From NCBI RefSeq assembly GCF_030698125.1, contig NZ_JAUYNV010000050.1:1-64000 (forward strand): a stretch of 64,000 nt of DNA. The letters run 5' to 3'. Position 1 is the first letter of the stretch. Each line of letters opens with the position of its first letter. This document shows positions 43,130-52,762 of this stretch, piece by piece. Origin of the DNA: Methyloversatilis sp. GTDB taxonomy: Bacteria > Pseudomonadota > Gammaproteobacteria > Burkholderiales > Rhodocyclaceae. A program made the position numbers and the translations under genes. The notes under the pieces are model-generated. The model was not told the DNA's origin. It did no database searches and saw nothing but the letters and a program-made list of their open reading frames with translations.

Positions 43130-43897
43130 CTAGCAAGCGAAAATCGACTGCAGCTTCCAGCCGAATGCCTCGGCCAGCCGCCCGAACGCTTCACCCGGAT
43201 CGCATTGCAGCGTGATCGGATCACCGCTGACCGGATGCCGCAGTTGCATATATATACAGGCGAGCATCAGCCGGCTCACGCCCCAGGCGGACGCAAAATA
43301 GCGGTTGTGCACGCCCTTGCCGTGGGTCGAATCGCCGATTACCGGGTGGGCGATGTGATTCATGTGGCGCCGGATCTGGTGCGTGCGGCCGGTCAGCGGC
43401 AGCGCTTCGACCAGCGCATAGCGGCTGCTCGGGTAGCGATCGACCATGACTGGCAGTTCGACTGTCGCCAGCCGTCGGTATCGGGTCAGCGCCGGCTGCA
43501 CCTCGACGGGTTCGGCGCCCTCACGCGCCGCGCGCGGGTCGATTGCGTCGATCACGCGACGCAGCGGATGGTCGATGACGCCCGCCTCCGACGGATGGCC
43601 GCGCACCAGCACGAGGTAGCGCTTGTCCGGCGTGTGTTGCGCGAACTGGTCCGCCAGCGCATGCGCCGACACCGCGTCGAGCGCGAACACCAGCACCCCC
43701 GACGTGCCGCGGTCCAGCCGGTGCACCGGCCACACGCGTTGGCCGATCTGGTCGCGCAGCCGCTGCACTGCAAATTCGGTTTCGTGCCGATCGAGCGCGG
43801 TGCGGTGCACCAGAAGGCCGGACGGCTTGTTGATCGCGACCATGACGTCGTCGCGATAGATGATTTCAAGCGGAATGTCGGGCAGGGAGACAGTCAC
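43130..43897 (-). CDS. truC: tRNA pseudouridine(65) synthase TruC
   Basis: This 255-residue RluA-family enzyme converts U65 of certain tRNAs to pseudouridine. It has NKPSGLLVHR and the catalytic motif HRLDRGTSG with D62, then LTGRTHQIRRH and GDSTHGKG near the C-terminus. The length and the NKPSG/LVHR spacing fit TruC better than RluC/RluD, which have an S4 domain. It stands alone between repeat array 2 and a divergent small gene. Confidence 0.9.
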   Translation of the reverse strand: MTVSLPDIPLEIIYRDDVMVAINKPSGLLVHRTALDRHETEFAVQRLRDQIGQRVWPVHRLDRGTSGVLVFALDAVSAHALADQFAQHTPDKRYLVLVRGHPSEAGVIDHPLRRVIDAIDPRAAREGAEPVEVQPALTRYRRLATVELPVMVDRYPSSRYALVEALPLTGRTHQIRRHMNHIAHPVIGDSTHGKGVHNRYFASAWGVSRLMLACIYMQLRHPVSGDPITLQCDPGEAFGRLAEAFGWKLQSIFAC

Positions 43898-44040
43898 GGA
43901 CAGGTCTGTTCGGGTCGTCGGAGAGGCGGCGCATCATCGCATGCGATTGCACTGCAGCATCGATTGGGGAGAGCGAACGCGCGAGCGGTGCTAGATTGAA
44001 GTTCTGACTTCTGAACGCATCATCTGCCAGGAGGACTGTC

Positions 44041-44313
44041 ATGAACGACGTAGACGTCAATCAGTACATCGTCGATCTCACCAATCACTCGAACCGGCTG
44101 CGCCTCGAGTCGGCCGTGCCGGGCCGCCAGATGAAGGTGGTGCTGCGGCATGCGCGCGACCCGTCTCAGCCGACTGTCCACGGTGCCGGTCTGGTCAGCG
44201 CCGACAAGAGAGTGTTTTCGATCGATGTCGTCACGCCGGCCGGCGTACACAGGCTTTCACACAACTGGCCTGAACTGAGCGCCGAACTGGCGAACTTTTC
44301 GGAAGTTGATTGA
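44041..44313 (+). CDS. Conserved-looking small protein, function unknown
   Basis: This is a 90-residue acidic cytoplasmic protein with no signal or membrane helix and no family I can name. It has a mix of strands and short helices (RLRLESAVPG, MKVVLRHARD, VFSIDVVTPAGVH). The start is supported by AGGAGG 7-9 nt upstream. It lies alone between truC (divergent) and the DUF1415 gene (convergent). Confidence 0.75.
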   Translation: MNDVDVNQYIVDLTNHSNRLRLESAVPGRQMKVVLRHARDPSQPTVHGAGLVSADKRVFSIDVVTPAGVHRLSHNWPELSAELANFSEVD

Positions 44314-44384
44314 GCCGCATCGGACTGGACCACACGCGGTTGCGCCGCACTTGGCCGGCCCGTCGCTGACGGCGCGGCCGCGGC

Positions 44385-45005
44385 TCAGGACTTCGAATTT
44401 GACGCGGACCGGAGCCCGACCGGCAGGCCAAGTGCGCGCCAACCGTCGAGACCCAGCTTTTCCAGCGTGTCGATGTTGCGCTCGTAGATGCTTTCCGCTT
44501 CCGGGAAAGCGTCAACCGCGCGCGTGACACTGGCTTCGCGCAGCAGGTGGATGGTCGGGAACGGTGCCCGGTTGGTGAAGTTGCCGATGTCGTCCGGCTC
44601 GGTGTCGGCGAACTGCCACAGCGGATGGAAGGCAGCGACCTGCAGCACGCCTTCGTGCCCATGCTCGGTCACCGCGTCGTCGACCAGATCGAGCACGTCG
44701 TTGAAATCGAGAAAATCCTCGAGCAACGATGCATGCATGATCAGGGTGGTGTCCACCTGCTGCGGATCGGCTGCGGCGAGAAACTCGATCTCGCGGTCAA
44801 TATCCTCCAGATAGCCATCCAGGTGCGTCGCTTCGCTGACCACATAACGCACCTGTTCCTTCACATACACCGCCTTGGCGAACGGGCACAGGTTGAGGCC
44901 GATCACGGCCTTCTCCAGCCAGTCGCGCGTCGCGGCGATCACTTCGTCCGCTGACGGCTTCGTTGTCTCGTCCGTTGTTTCGTCCGTAGTTTTGTTCTTC
45001 GTCAT
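44385..45005 (-). CDS. DUF1415 protein
   Basis: This 206-residue cytoplasmic protein of family DUF1415 has the typical GLNLCPFAKAVY near residue 40 and HPLWQFADT further on, then NRAPFPTIHLLRE. The function is unknown; the CPFAK segment suggests a cysteine-based or metal-binding site. The start ATG overlaps the stop of the hydrolase gene (ATGA), so the two are coupled. The N-terminal 20 residues are rich in T, D, E and K. Confidence 0.92.
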   Translation of the reverse strand: MTKNKTTDETTDETTKPSADEVIAATRDWLEKAVIGLNLCPFAKAVYVKEQVRYVVSEATHLDGYLEDIDREIEFLAAADPQQVDTTLIMHASLLEDFLDFNDVLDLVDDAVTEHGHEGVLQVAAFHPLWQFADTEPDDIGNFTNRAPFPTIHLLREASVTRAVDAFPEAESIYERNIDTLEKLGLDGWRALGLPVGLRSASNSKS

Positions 45006-45925
45006 GCGGTGAAACCTTCGATCAGGAATTGTTCGATCGGCGCGGTCTGCGCGGTGTCCATGAACATCGGCGCGTGTCCGACGCCGGCAATCTCGAGCGT
45101 GCGCGCCTTCGGTCCGCGCGCCGCCATCTGCGCCAGCGTGTCGCGCGTCAGCAGATCCGATTCGGCGCCGCGCACGCACAGCGTCGGGCAACGGATCGCC
45201 TCATACAGATTCCACAGTTCGATGTCGCCCAGGAACAGCATGCCCTGCATCGGCTTGGCGATATCCGGGTCATAGCCCATTTCGAAGGCGCCGCCGGCCG
45301 TCGGCCGCGTCGAATGCACCGTGAGATGGCGCCACTGCGCGTCGGTCAGCGGCCCGAACGGCGCGCTGACCGCACGGATGTACCGGTCGGCCTCGTCCAG
45401 GCTGGCGAACTTCGGCGCCTTGCCGACGTACTCCGCGATGCGCCGAAGACTCACCGAGGTGACCACCGGTCCGACGTCGTTCAGCACCATGCGGGTGATC
45501 GGCGACTGCGGCAGCGCAGCCAGCGCCATGCCGATCAGGCCGCCCATCGAGGTACCGAACCAATGCACCTCTTCGACGCCGAGGCGCGCGATCAGCGTCA
45601 CCATGTCGCCGACGTACTGCGGCACGCCGTAATTCGCGGCGTCCGGCAGCCAGTCGCTGCGACCGCGTCCGACCACGTCAGGGCACACCACGCGGTAGTG
45701 CCGGGCGAGCTGCTGCGCGAGAAAGTCGAAGTCGCGCCCGACCCGGGTCAGTCCGTGCACGCACACCAGCACGCGCGGATTCGCCGGGTCGCCCCATTCC
45801 GCATAAGCCATGTGATGCAGCCCTTTCGGATTGGCGCACTGCACGCGGTGCAGACGCGGCGCTGCGTCGCGTGGTGCGGGCGGCGCGCTGCCTAACCACG
45901 CCGATATCCGGTCAAACAGTCCCAT
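45002..45925 (-). CDS. Alpha/beta-fold hydrolase
   Basis: This 307-residue hydrolase has the oxyanion segment CVHGLTRVGRDFDFLA, the nucleophile elbow GTSMGG (serine in GxSxG) and a C-terminal histidine in GVGHAPMF that completes the triad with an upstream aspartate. The substrate is not predictable. It starts where comEC stops (TGATG), so it is translated in line with comEC and DUF1415, in a three-gene operon. Confidence 0.92.
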   Translation of the reverse strand: MGLFDRISAWLGSAPPAPRDAAPRLHRVQCANPKGLHHMAYAEWGDPANPRVLVCVHGLTRVGRDFDFLAQQLARHYRVVCPDVVGRGRSDWLPDAANYGVPQYVGDMVTLIARLGVEEVHWFGTSMGGLIGMALAALPQSPITRMVLNDVGPVVTSVSLRRIAEYVGKAPKFASLDEADRYIRAVSAPFGPLTDAQWRHLTVHSTRPTAGGAFEMGYDPDIAKPMQGMLFLGDIELWNLYEAIRCPTLCVRGAESDLLTRDTLAQMAARGPKARTLEIAGVGHAPMFMDTAQTAPIEQFLIEGFTA

Positions 45926-48330
45926 CACGGTCCTTCGGGTTGAACAGGAAACCGATTGTGCCAGTAGCGCGCGTTGATCTCGCGGCTGAGCTTGCGGTGG
46001 ATGCCGTCTGCGGTGAAATCGAATGCCACGGCACCGTGGAGGTCGCTGCGCCACTGGGCAGTTCCCTGGTCGGCATAGCGTGCCTGCACCTTCGGATGCG
46101 GGTGATTGAAGCGGTTGCGGTAGCCGACGGCGTGCACAACATCGCTGGCGTCGACCGCCTCCACGAAGGCTTCCGTCGACGACGTGCGGCTGCCGTGATG
46201 CGGGCTCACCAGCAGATCGGCGGCCAGCGGCGCAGCCGCCTTGAGCAGCGCCGCTTCACCGTCGGCCAGCACATCGCCGGTGATCAGGGCTGAACCGTGG
46301 ACGCTGTCGACGCGCAGCACGCACGACAACGCGTTGCTGCTGCGCGCGCCAAGTGCGACGGCACCGGGCGGCGGATGCAGCATCGAAAACTGTACGCCAT
46401 CCACCGTCCAGCGCTGGCCGGCTGCGCAGTCCCGCGTGTCGGGCCGCACCAGACGCAGCCCGTCGTGCGCCGGCACCGACGACAGCACCTCGCCCACCGG
46501 CAGGCCGGCGAGCAACGATGCGGCGCCACCTGAATGATCGCTGTCGGCGTGGCTGACGATCAGGGTGTCGAGTTGCCGCACACCGATCGCCCGCAGATAG
46601 GGCAGCACGAGCCGCCCGCCGGCATCGGCTTCCACGCCGTAGCGCGGGCCGGTGTCGAACAGCAGGTCGTGCTGCGCGGTCTGCACATGCACGGCCAGTC
46701 CCTGACCGACGTCGAGCACGACCACCCGCATGTCGCTGGCGGCCGGCCGGGTGTCCGGCGTCATGAAGAGCGGCAACATCAGCGGCACGGCGAGCACACG
46801 TCCGGGCCAGCCGCGCGGCGCGAGCAGATTCGCGGCACCGAGCATGCCGCACGCGACCGCCCAACCTGACGGCGCTGCGGCATGCCACAGCACCCAGTCG
46901 GGCGCGACCAGCCCCTGCACCGCCCACATCAGCCCGGTGGTCAGCGCATGCGCCAGCCACAGCAGCGCGTCGAGCGGCAGCACGATGGCGATCAGCACCA
47001 GTGGCGTGATGACCACGCTGACCAGCGGAATCGCGAACAGGTTGATCAGCGGCGACACGAGCGACACCTGACCGAACAGCGCCATCATCGGCGGCGCCAG
47101 GCCGAGCGTGATCGCGGCCTGTGCGCCGAGCCAGCTGCGCACCGGATGCGGCGGTCCCAGATGGCCGGCGGCCGCGTAGAACAGCAGCGCCACCGCGCCG
47201 AACGACAGCCAGAAGCCGGGGTTCATCACCGCCATCGGGTGCAGCGGCAACACCACACACACGGCCAGTGCAAGCGCATTGAACGGTGACGAGAAACGCC
47301 CGGCCAGCAACGCCACCCCGGCGACCGCCAGCATGATCAGCGTGCGCTGCGCCGGAATGCCGAAACCAGCCAGCGCGCAGTAGGCGGTGGCGGCCATCAA
47401 TCCGGCGACGAGGCCTGCGCGCTGCGCGGCACAGCGCAGTGCCAGCGCGGGCACCCGGCGCCAGAGCGCCGACAGCAACAGACCGGACAGTGCGGCGACC
47501 ATCGTGACGTGCAATCCGGAGATCGACACCAGATGCGTCAGGCCGGCGCGCTCGAACAGGTCCCAGTGTGCCGGCGGGATCGCCCGCTGGTCGCCGATCG
47601 CCAGCGCGATCAGCACGCCGGCCCATCGCCACGGCGGCACTTCGGCCAGCGCGTCGTCGTGCATCACCGCCGTGAAACGCGATCGCACCGCGTCGCGCTG
47701 TGCATCGATCCATGCGGTGAGCCCGCCCGCCCGAACGGCGATCAGCCGCTGCGCCTGTCGTCCTTCGCCGCCGGCACGCACATGGCCGGTCGCGCCGATG
47801 CCGCGCTCGAACAGCCAGGCTTCGTAGTCGAAGCCGTGCGGATTCATGTTGCCGTGCGGCCGCTTCAGGCGTACGCGCAGCTGCCAGCGGCTGCCGGCCT
47901 GCAACTGCGGGGTCGCTTCCGCTGCCGGCGAATCCGCGTCGCGACTGTCGTACCAGGTCAGGGCGATTCTTTGCGGCACGCCGGACGGCGCCTGTTCGAC
48001 CGCCAGATCGAAGCGCTGGCCGCGCTCCACCCGCTGCGGCAGCCCCGCGATCACGCCAATCAGGTCGATGTCCTGCCCTTCCAGCGCGTGCGACAGACGG
48101 TCGGCCAGCGCGACATGCCCTGTTGCGCTGGCCCACACGAAGGCGGCCAGTGCAACCGAGACGCAGAGGGCGCTGTCGGATGCAGCGCGCGTGAGTCGGG
48201 TCGAAGCGACCAGCGCCAGCAGCAGCGAAAGGGCCGACAGGCCGTAAAGCATGGCGGGCACGGGCAGCAAAGCCTGCTGCTGGGCGAGCCAGGTACCGGC
48301 AACAAGCGAAAGCGCGACGGGCAGGATCAT
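45925..48330 (-). CDS. comEC: DNA uptake channel ComEC/Rec2
   Basis: This 801-residue inner-membrane protein carries single-stranded DNA into the cytoplasm during natural transformation. It has N-terminal helices and a soluble OB-like loop (about 60-220), then the Competence membrane core (HLVSISGLHVTMVAALSGLL) and a C-terminal metallo-beta-lactamase-like domain (SHADSDHSGGAASLL). All three parts are present, so it is full length. Other competence genes are not in the window. Confidence 0.95.
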   Translation of the reverse strand: MILPVALSLVAGTWLAQQQALLPVPAMLYGLSALSLLLALVASTRLTRAASDSALCVSVALAAFVWASATGHVALADRLSHALEGQDIDLIGVIAGLPQRVERGQRFDLAVEQAPSGVPQRIALTWYDSRDADSPAAEATPQLQAGSRWQLRVRLKRPHGNMNPHGFDYEAWLFERGIGATGHVRAGGEGRQAQRLIAVRAGGLTAWIDAQRDAVRSRFTAVMHDDALAEVPPWRWAGVLIALAIGDQRAIPPAHWDLFERAGLTHLVSISGLHVTMVAALSGLLLSALWRRVPALALRCAAQRAGLVAGLMAATAYCALAGFGIPAQRTLIMLAVAGVALLAGRFSSPFNALALAVCVVLPLHPMAVMNPGFWLSFGAVALLFYAAAGHLGPPHPVRSWLGAQAAITLGLAPPMMALFGQVSLVSPLINLFAIPLVSVVITPLVLIAIVLPLDALLWLAHALTTGLMWAVQGLVAPDWVLWHAAAPSGWAVACGMLGAANLLAPRGWPGRVLAVPLMLPLFMTPDTRPAASDMRVVVLDVGQGLAVHVQTAQHDLLFDTGPRYGVEADAGGRLVLPYLRAIGVRQLDTLIVSHADSDHSGGAASLLAGLPVGEVLSSVPAHDGLRLVRPDTRDCAAGQRWTVDGVQFSMLHPPPGAVALGARSSNALSCVLRVDSVHGSALITGDVLADGEAALLKAAAPLAADLLVSPHHGSRTSSTEAFVEAVDASDVVHAVGYRNRFNHPHPKVQARYADQGTAQWRSDLHGAVAFDFTADGIHRKLSREINARYWHNRFPVQPEGP

Positions 48331-48419
48331 GACGATCGATTATCCCGTCACGCGTCCCGGAAGTCATTCGAACCACACCATTGCCATGCCGTCACGACGG
48401 CAGCGGATAATCCGCTCCG

Positions 48420-48980
48420 ATGAAAAAAATCTTCCGGAAATACATCCCCGACACGGAAACCCTGCGCTGCAATCGCTGGCTGGCACCCTTTGCCGACTGG
48501 CTCGGCCATCCCAGGCTGTGGCACCTGAACCGCCACAGCTGCGCGGGCGGCGTCGCGGTCGGGCTGTTCGCCGGACTGATTCCGGGGCCGCTGCAGATGC
48601 TGGGGGCCGCCGGGCTGGCGGTACTGCTGCGCGTGAACCTGCCGCTGTCGATGGCCGTCACCTTCTACAGCAACCCGCTGACCATCGTGCCGCTGTACGC
48701 CTTCGCGTGGGGCTACGGCCGGCTGGTGATGCCGCTGCTCGGCCTGACCATGCCACCCGGCGCCACCTTCCACGCGCCGCACATCCCGGACGGTGCCGGA
48801 TTCGGCGGCTGGATCCGCGCCTTGTTCGACTGGGTGATGGCGCTGGGCGAGCCGCTGCTGATCGGCCTGCCGCTGCTGGCAGTGACGCTGGCCGCGATCG
48901 GTTACGTCACTGTGCTGGGCCTGTGGCGCTGGCACCTGATACGCAGCTGGCGCGCGCGGGCGCAGCGGCGCAAGGCGTAA
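48420..48980 (+). CDS. DUF2062 membrane protein
   Basis: This 186-residue inner-membrane protein of family DUF2062 has a basic N-terminus (MKKIFRKY), then GVAVGLFAGLIPGPLQMLGAAGLAVLL, FYSNPLTIVPLYAFAWGYG and a C-terminal helix before an RARAQRRKA tail. No function is established. It is divergent from comEC with a 90-nt gap, which holds its promoter. Confidence 0.92.
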   Translation: MKKIFRKYIPDTETLRCNRWLAPFADWLGHPRLWHLNRHSCAGGVAVGLFAGLIPGPLQMLGAAGLAVLLRVNLPLSMAVTFYSNPLTIVPLYAFAWGYGRLVMPLLGLTMPPGATFHAPHIPDGAGFGGWIRALFDWVMALGEPLLIGLPLLAVTLAAIGYVTVLGLWRWHLIRSWRARAQRRKA

Positions 48981-49115
48981 TCATGACGACGTGCGCGGCA
49001 CCCCCGTGTTCCCCTACCCGCAAGAGGGACACTGGGCGCGGCGGGAACGAAGCGGGAGTGCCGGCGCCATCAGGCCCTGGAATCGGCCCCGTCAAGAAAC
49101 GAAGTGGAGACTGGC

Positions 49116-49385
49116 ATGACCCTGACCGTTGAAAAACTCGATGTCTACATGCAGTTCAAAGGTGACCTCGATGGTCGCACGCGCAGCGCGCCCACCGCAT
49201 CGCGGCAGGCGCTCAGTGACGACGAGTGGTATCTGATCGACGACCTGCTGATGCAGCTTGGCAATGTGCACGCCGGCCACGCCTCGGCTGGCTTCATTGC
49301 CCGGCTGGAGGCGCGACTGCAGTCGGTCACCGCTGACGAAGCAACGCGCGACACCTTGCGCGCCCTCGCACGCCGAACCGCCTGA
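49116..49385 (+). CDS. Small hypothetical protein
   Basis: This 89-residue soluble protein has no family I recognise. It starts MTLTVEKLDVYMQFKGDLDG and has a predicted helical middle with DDEWYLIDDLLMQL. The ATG at 49116 is chosen over GTG 49104 because GTGGAG lies about 6 nt upstream. It is convergent with lolD and about 135 nt downstream of the DUF2062 gene. Confidence 0.75.
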   Translation: MTLTVEKLDVYMQFKGDLDGRTRSAPTASRQALSDDEWYLIDDLLMQLGNVHAGHASAGFIARLEARLQSVTADEATRDTLRALARRTA

Positions 49386-49435
49386 AACCGCAGGCGCCGC
49401 CACCTTGCACCTTGCCTCTTGTGCCTTGATTCTGC

Positions 49436-50107
49436 CTAAAACCGGCCGTCCACCAGCCGCACGATGCGGTCCGCCCGTGCGGCGAGCCGCTCGTCGTGCG
49501 TGACGATGACGAAGCTGGTGCCGCGCGTGCGGCTCAGCGTCAGCATCAGGTCGAACACGCCGTCGGCGGTCTTGCTGTCGAGATTGCCGGTCGGCTCGTC
49601 GGCCAGCACGCAGGCCGGCTGGGTGACCAGCGCGCGCGCGATCGCCACGCGCTGGCGTTCGCCGCCGGACATTTCGCCCGGCTGATGGTCCACCCGGTGC
49701 GCCAGCCCGACGTCGGCCAGCATGGCCGCGGCGGCTTCGCGCGCCTGCGGCCGTGACTGGCGGCGGATCATCAGCGGCATCGCGACATTGTCGAGCGCGG
49801 AGAACTCGGCCAGCAGATGATGGAACTGGTAGACGAAGCCCAGCGAGCGGTTGCGCAGCGCGCCGCGCGCCGCCTCGCCCAGCGTCGAATACTGCTGGCC
49901 GAGCAGCGACACGCTGCCCGCAGTCGGCGTGTCCAGCCCGCCCAGCAGGTGCAGCAAGGTGCTCTTGCCCGATCCGCTGGCGCCGACGATGGCCACGCGC
50001 TCGCCGCGCAGCACCGCCAGATCGACGCCGGACAGCACGGGCACCTCGACCTTGCCCTGATGGAACACCTTGGTCAGTCCCTCGCACTTCAGCACGGCTT
50101 CATTCAT
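49436..50107 (-). CDS. lolD: Lipoprotein-releasing system ATPase LolD
   Basis: This 223-residue ABC ATPase powers release of outer-membrane lipoproteins from the inner membrane. It has Walker [11 protein letters not shown]-loop FVYQFHHLL, signature [15 protein letters not shown], Walker [10 protein letters not shown] and H-loop [18 protein letters not shown]-type Q-loops are typical of LolD. It overlaps lolC by 8 nt. Confidence 0.95.
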   Translation of the reverse strand: MNEAVLKCEGLTKVFHQGKVEVPVLSGVDLAVLRGERVAIVGASGSGKSTLLHLLGGLDTPTAGSVSLLGQQYSTLGEAARGALRNRSLGFVYQFHHLLAEFSALDNVAMPLMIRRQSRPQAREAAAAMLADVGLAHRVDHQPGEMSGGERQRVAIARALVTQPACVLADEPTGNLDSKTADGVFDLMLTLSRTRGTSFVIVTHDERLAARADRIVRLVDGRF

Positions 50108-51344
50108 AGCGCAGTGCCTCCGCCGGCTGCACGCGCGACGCGCGCCAGCTCGGATAGAGCGTCGCGGCCAGTGTCAGCAGGCCGCCGATGACGGTCACCG
50201 TCAGCACGTCGGACCACAGGATTTCCGACGGCAGCTCGGGAATGAAATACACCTCGGCCGACCACAGCGACACACCGGCGATGGCTTCGATGGCCGGCAC
50301 CACGACGTCGAGATTGGACGCCAGCGCCACACCGCCGGCCACGCCGAGCAGCAGGCCGCCGCCGCCGATGATGGCGCCCTGCACGATGAACACCGCCATC
50401 ATGCTGGCCGGGCTGGCACCCAGCGTGCGCAGGATGGCGATGTCCGCCTGCTTGTCGGTCACCACCATGATGAGCATGGACACGATGTTGAACGCCGCCA
50501 CGGCGACTATCAGCATCAGGATGATGAACATCATGTTCTTCTCGATCGCGATGGCGCGGAAGAAATTGGCGTGCTGGCGCGTCCAGTCGCCGACCAGCAG
50601 ACCGTCGCCCGACATCTGCGCGTGCAGATCGCGCGCCACGCGCGGCGCGTCGAACAGGTCGCCCAGCTTGAGCCGCACGCCCGACACGCGGTCTTCCATC
50701 CGGTACAGCGTCTGCGCGTCCTGCATGTGGATCAGCGCCAGACTGGCGTCGTACTCGAAATGCCCGGCCTCGAACACGCCGACCACCGTGAATTGCTTCA
50801 GCCGTGGCAGCACCGCCGCCGGCGTCACCAGACCCTGCGGCGCGATCAGCGTCACCTTTTCGCCGACCTGCACGCGCAGCGCGCGCGCCAGTTCGATGCC
50901 CAGCACCACGCCGAAGCCGCCCGGCTGCAGATCGGCAAGATTGCCGGCGCGCATGTGCTGACTGAAATCGGCGACGCCATCTTCGGCCGCCGGCAGCACG
51001 CCGCGCACCATGGCGCCGCGCACCGTCTGGTCGAAGCTCAGCATGGCCTGCTCGCTGACATAGGGGGCTGCGGCCTTCACGTCGGTGTTCTGCAACGCGC
51101 GATCGGCCACCTGCTGCCAGTCGGTCAGTTCGTTGTCGTAGCCGGTGATCTGCACGTGTGACGCCACGCCGAGGATGCGGGTGCGCAACTCCTTCTGGAA
51201 TCCGTTCATCACCGACAGCACCGTGATCAGCGCTGCAATGCCCAGCGCCAGACCGAGCGTGGAAATCAGGGAAATGAAGGAAATGAAGCCGTTGCGCCGT
51301 TTCGCCCGCACATAGCGCAGGCCGAGCAGGATTTCATAGTTCAT
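50100..51344 (-). CDS. lolC: Lipoprotein-releasing system permease LolC/LolE
   Basis: This 414-residue inner-membrane protein has one N-terminal helix with the signature [21 protein letters not shown] large periplasmic domain and three C-terminal helices (including [20 protein letters not shown]) follow. It pairs with LolD. Only one permease gene is present, so it may act as a homodimer (the LolF type) or have a second partner elsewhere. The start at 51344 ([16 protein letters not shown]) fits the family. Confidence 0.93.
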   Translation of the reverse strand: MNYEILLGLRYVRAKRRNGFISFISLISTLGLALGIAALITVLSVMNGFQKELRTRILGVASHVQITGYDNELTDWQQVADRALQNTDVKAAAPYVSEQAMLSFDQTVRGAMVRGVLPAAEDGVADFSQHMRAGNLADLQPGGFGVVLGIELARALRVQVGEKVTLIAPQGLVTPAAVLPRLKQFTVVGVFEAGHFEYDASLALIHMQDAQTLYRMEDRVSGVRLKLGDLFDAPRVARDLHAQMSGDGLLVGDWTRQHANFFRAIAIEKNMMFIILMLIVAVAAFNIVSMLIMVVTDKQADIAILRTLGASPASMMAVFIVQGAIIGGGGLLLGVAGGVALASNLDVVVPAIEAIAGVSLWSAEVYFIPELPSEILWSDVLTVTVIGGLLTLAATLYPSWRASRVQPAEALRYE

Positions 51345-51494
51345 GGGGCAAGGATGGTACCGGTATCGGCGAGAGCGCGTCGTCCGCATCCGCTGACACC
51401 GCGAGCGAAATGGTTGCCCGGATGCGACGCTGCGGAGGGGAGCCGAGGGAGAGCGCTGCGCGCGGCCGCCCCACAGTCAGCGTTCCGGGGACCG

Positions 51495-52097
51495 TCAGGC
51501 CCGTTCGCCGCCGGCATCCGACAGGGTGCGCGCGAACAGCCTGTGCAATGGGCCGCGCGCAGCATCGGCGCCGTCCATCTGCGCGCGCACGATGGCGCCT
51601 TCGATGGCCAGCAGCAGGTCGGCCGCCACGTCTCCGGGACAGGCCAGGCCGGCGTCTTCACACTGCTGTTCGATGCGTGCGGCCAGCGCGCGCTTGTGCA
51701 TCACGGTCATGGCCGGGGCGTCGGATCCCGCTTCGGCGTGACCGTTGATGAAGGCGCAGCCGCGGAAGCCGGGGCTGCGGAACCAGTCATCGAGTGCATC
51801 GGGCAGCGCAGCGAGCCCGTCGCGCGGCGAACTCGACCCGCCGAGCCGACCTTCCAGCCAGGCCATCCAGCGCGCATGGCGCAGGTCGAGGTAGGCGTCG
51901 ATCAACGCCTGCTTGGAAGGAAAGTGACGGTAGAAGGACATCTTGGCCACGCCCGACTCGGCGATGATGCGGTCGATGCCGGTGGCGCGCAGACCATGCC
52001 GGTAGAACAGCCGGTAGGCCGTTTCGAGCACGCGGGTGCGCGCGTCCTGCTCCGGCAGCGGGCCGGAGCCGGCGAGGTCGTCGAGGGTGAAAGTCAT
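51495..52097 (-). CDS. TetR-family transcription regulator
   Basis: This 200-residue repressor-type regulator has an N-terminal helix-turn-helix (about 20-65, [20 protein letters not shown] to [14 protein letters not shown]) and a helical ligand-binding part ([12 protein letters not shown]). The start is set at 52097. It is divergent from the DUF1348 gene, and two operator-like dyads lie 15-55 nt upstream of its start, so it most likely controls itself and that gene. The ligand is unknown. Confidence 0.92.
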   Translation of the reverse strand: MTFTLDDLAGSGPLPEQDARTRVLETAYRLFYRHGLRATGIDRIIAESGVAKMSFYRHFPSKQALIDAYLDLRHARWMAWLEGRLGGSSSPRDGLAALPDALDDWFRSPGFRGCAFINGHAEAGSDAPAMTVMHKRALAARIEQQCEDAGLACPGDVAADLLLAIEGAIVRAQMDGADAARGPLHRLFARTLSDAGGERA

Positions 52098-52111
52098 CTT
52101 CGCATGTTGAC

Positions 52112-52152
52112 AGACAGACCTGTCTTGTTCAAGCATGTAGACAGATCTGTAT
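52112..52152. promoter_or_regulatory. Two TetR-operator-like dyads
   Basis: AGACAGACCTGTCT (52112-52125) and AGACAGATCTGTAT (52139-52152) share the core AGACAGAYCTGT, starting 27 nt apart; the second contains the perfect palindrome ACAGATCTGT. They sit in the TetR/DUF1348 divergent gap, where binding would cover both promoters. Confidence 0.75.
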
Positions 52153-52190
52153 CCCCGTCCTTTTTCCAACCCTGCCCGATGGAGCCCGCC

Positions 52191-52664
52191 ATGACCGACG
52201 CCCCCCGCCCGCCGCTGCCGCCCTTCACCGCCGACACCGCCGCACAGAAGGTGCGCGCCGCCGAAGACGGCTGGAACAATCGCGACCCGCACAAGGTGTC
52301 GCTCGCCTATACGCCGGACAGCCGCTGGCGCAACCGCTCGGAATTCATCAACGGACGCGCCGGCATCGTCGATTTCCTGACCCGAAAGTGGGCGAAGGAA
52401 CATGAGTACCGGCTGATCAAGGAACTGTGGTGCACCGGTGGCAACCGCATCGCGGTGCGTTTTGCCTACGAATGGCTCGACGCCGACGGCCAGTGGTTCC
52501 GTTCCTACGGCAACGAGAACTGGGAATTCGACGAGCGCGGCCTGATGGCGCGCCGCCACGCCAGCATCAACGACCTGCCGATCAGCGAATCCGATCGCCT
52601 GTTCCGCTGGCCGCAGGGCCGTCGGCCGGACGACCATCCGGGGCTGAGCGAACTCGGACTCTGA
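52191..52664 (+). CDS. DUF1348 / NTF2-like protein
   Basis: This 157-residue cytoplasmic protein of the NTF2-like fold has the DUF1348 pattern [26 protein letters not shown], then [23 protein letters not shown] and [10 protein letters not shown]. No catalytic role is proven for the family. GGAG lies 6 nt before the ATG; an in-frame ATG at 52179 is possible. It is likely repressed by the divergent TetR protein. Confidence 0.9.
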   Translation: MTDAPRPPLPPFTADTAAQKVRAAEDGWNNRDPHKVSLAYTPDSRWRNRSEFINGRAGIVDFLTRKWAKEHEYRLIKELWCTGGNRIAVRFAYEWLDADGQWFRSYGNENWEFDERGLMARRHASINDLPISESDRLFRWPQGRRPDDHPGLSELGL

Positions 52665-52694
52665 TTCTTCACTGACTTTCCGTTGGTTCGGCAA

Positions 52695-52726
52695 CCTGAC
52701 GGTGGCGCGCCCGGGCCGCCGTCAGG
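52695..52726. terminator. Possible hairpin after the DUF1348 gene
   Basis: CCTGACGG (52695-52702) pairs with CCGTCAGG (52719-52726) around a GC-rich 16-nt loop that can itself pair. It has no T-run. It separates the DUF1348 gene from the flavin reductase gene. Confidence 0.4.
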
Positions 52727-52762
52727 GATACTGCACGCCTCTGTCACCACGCACCGTCACCC

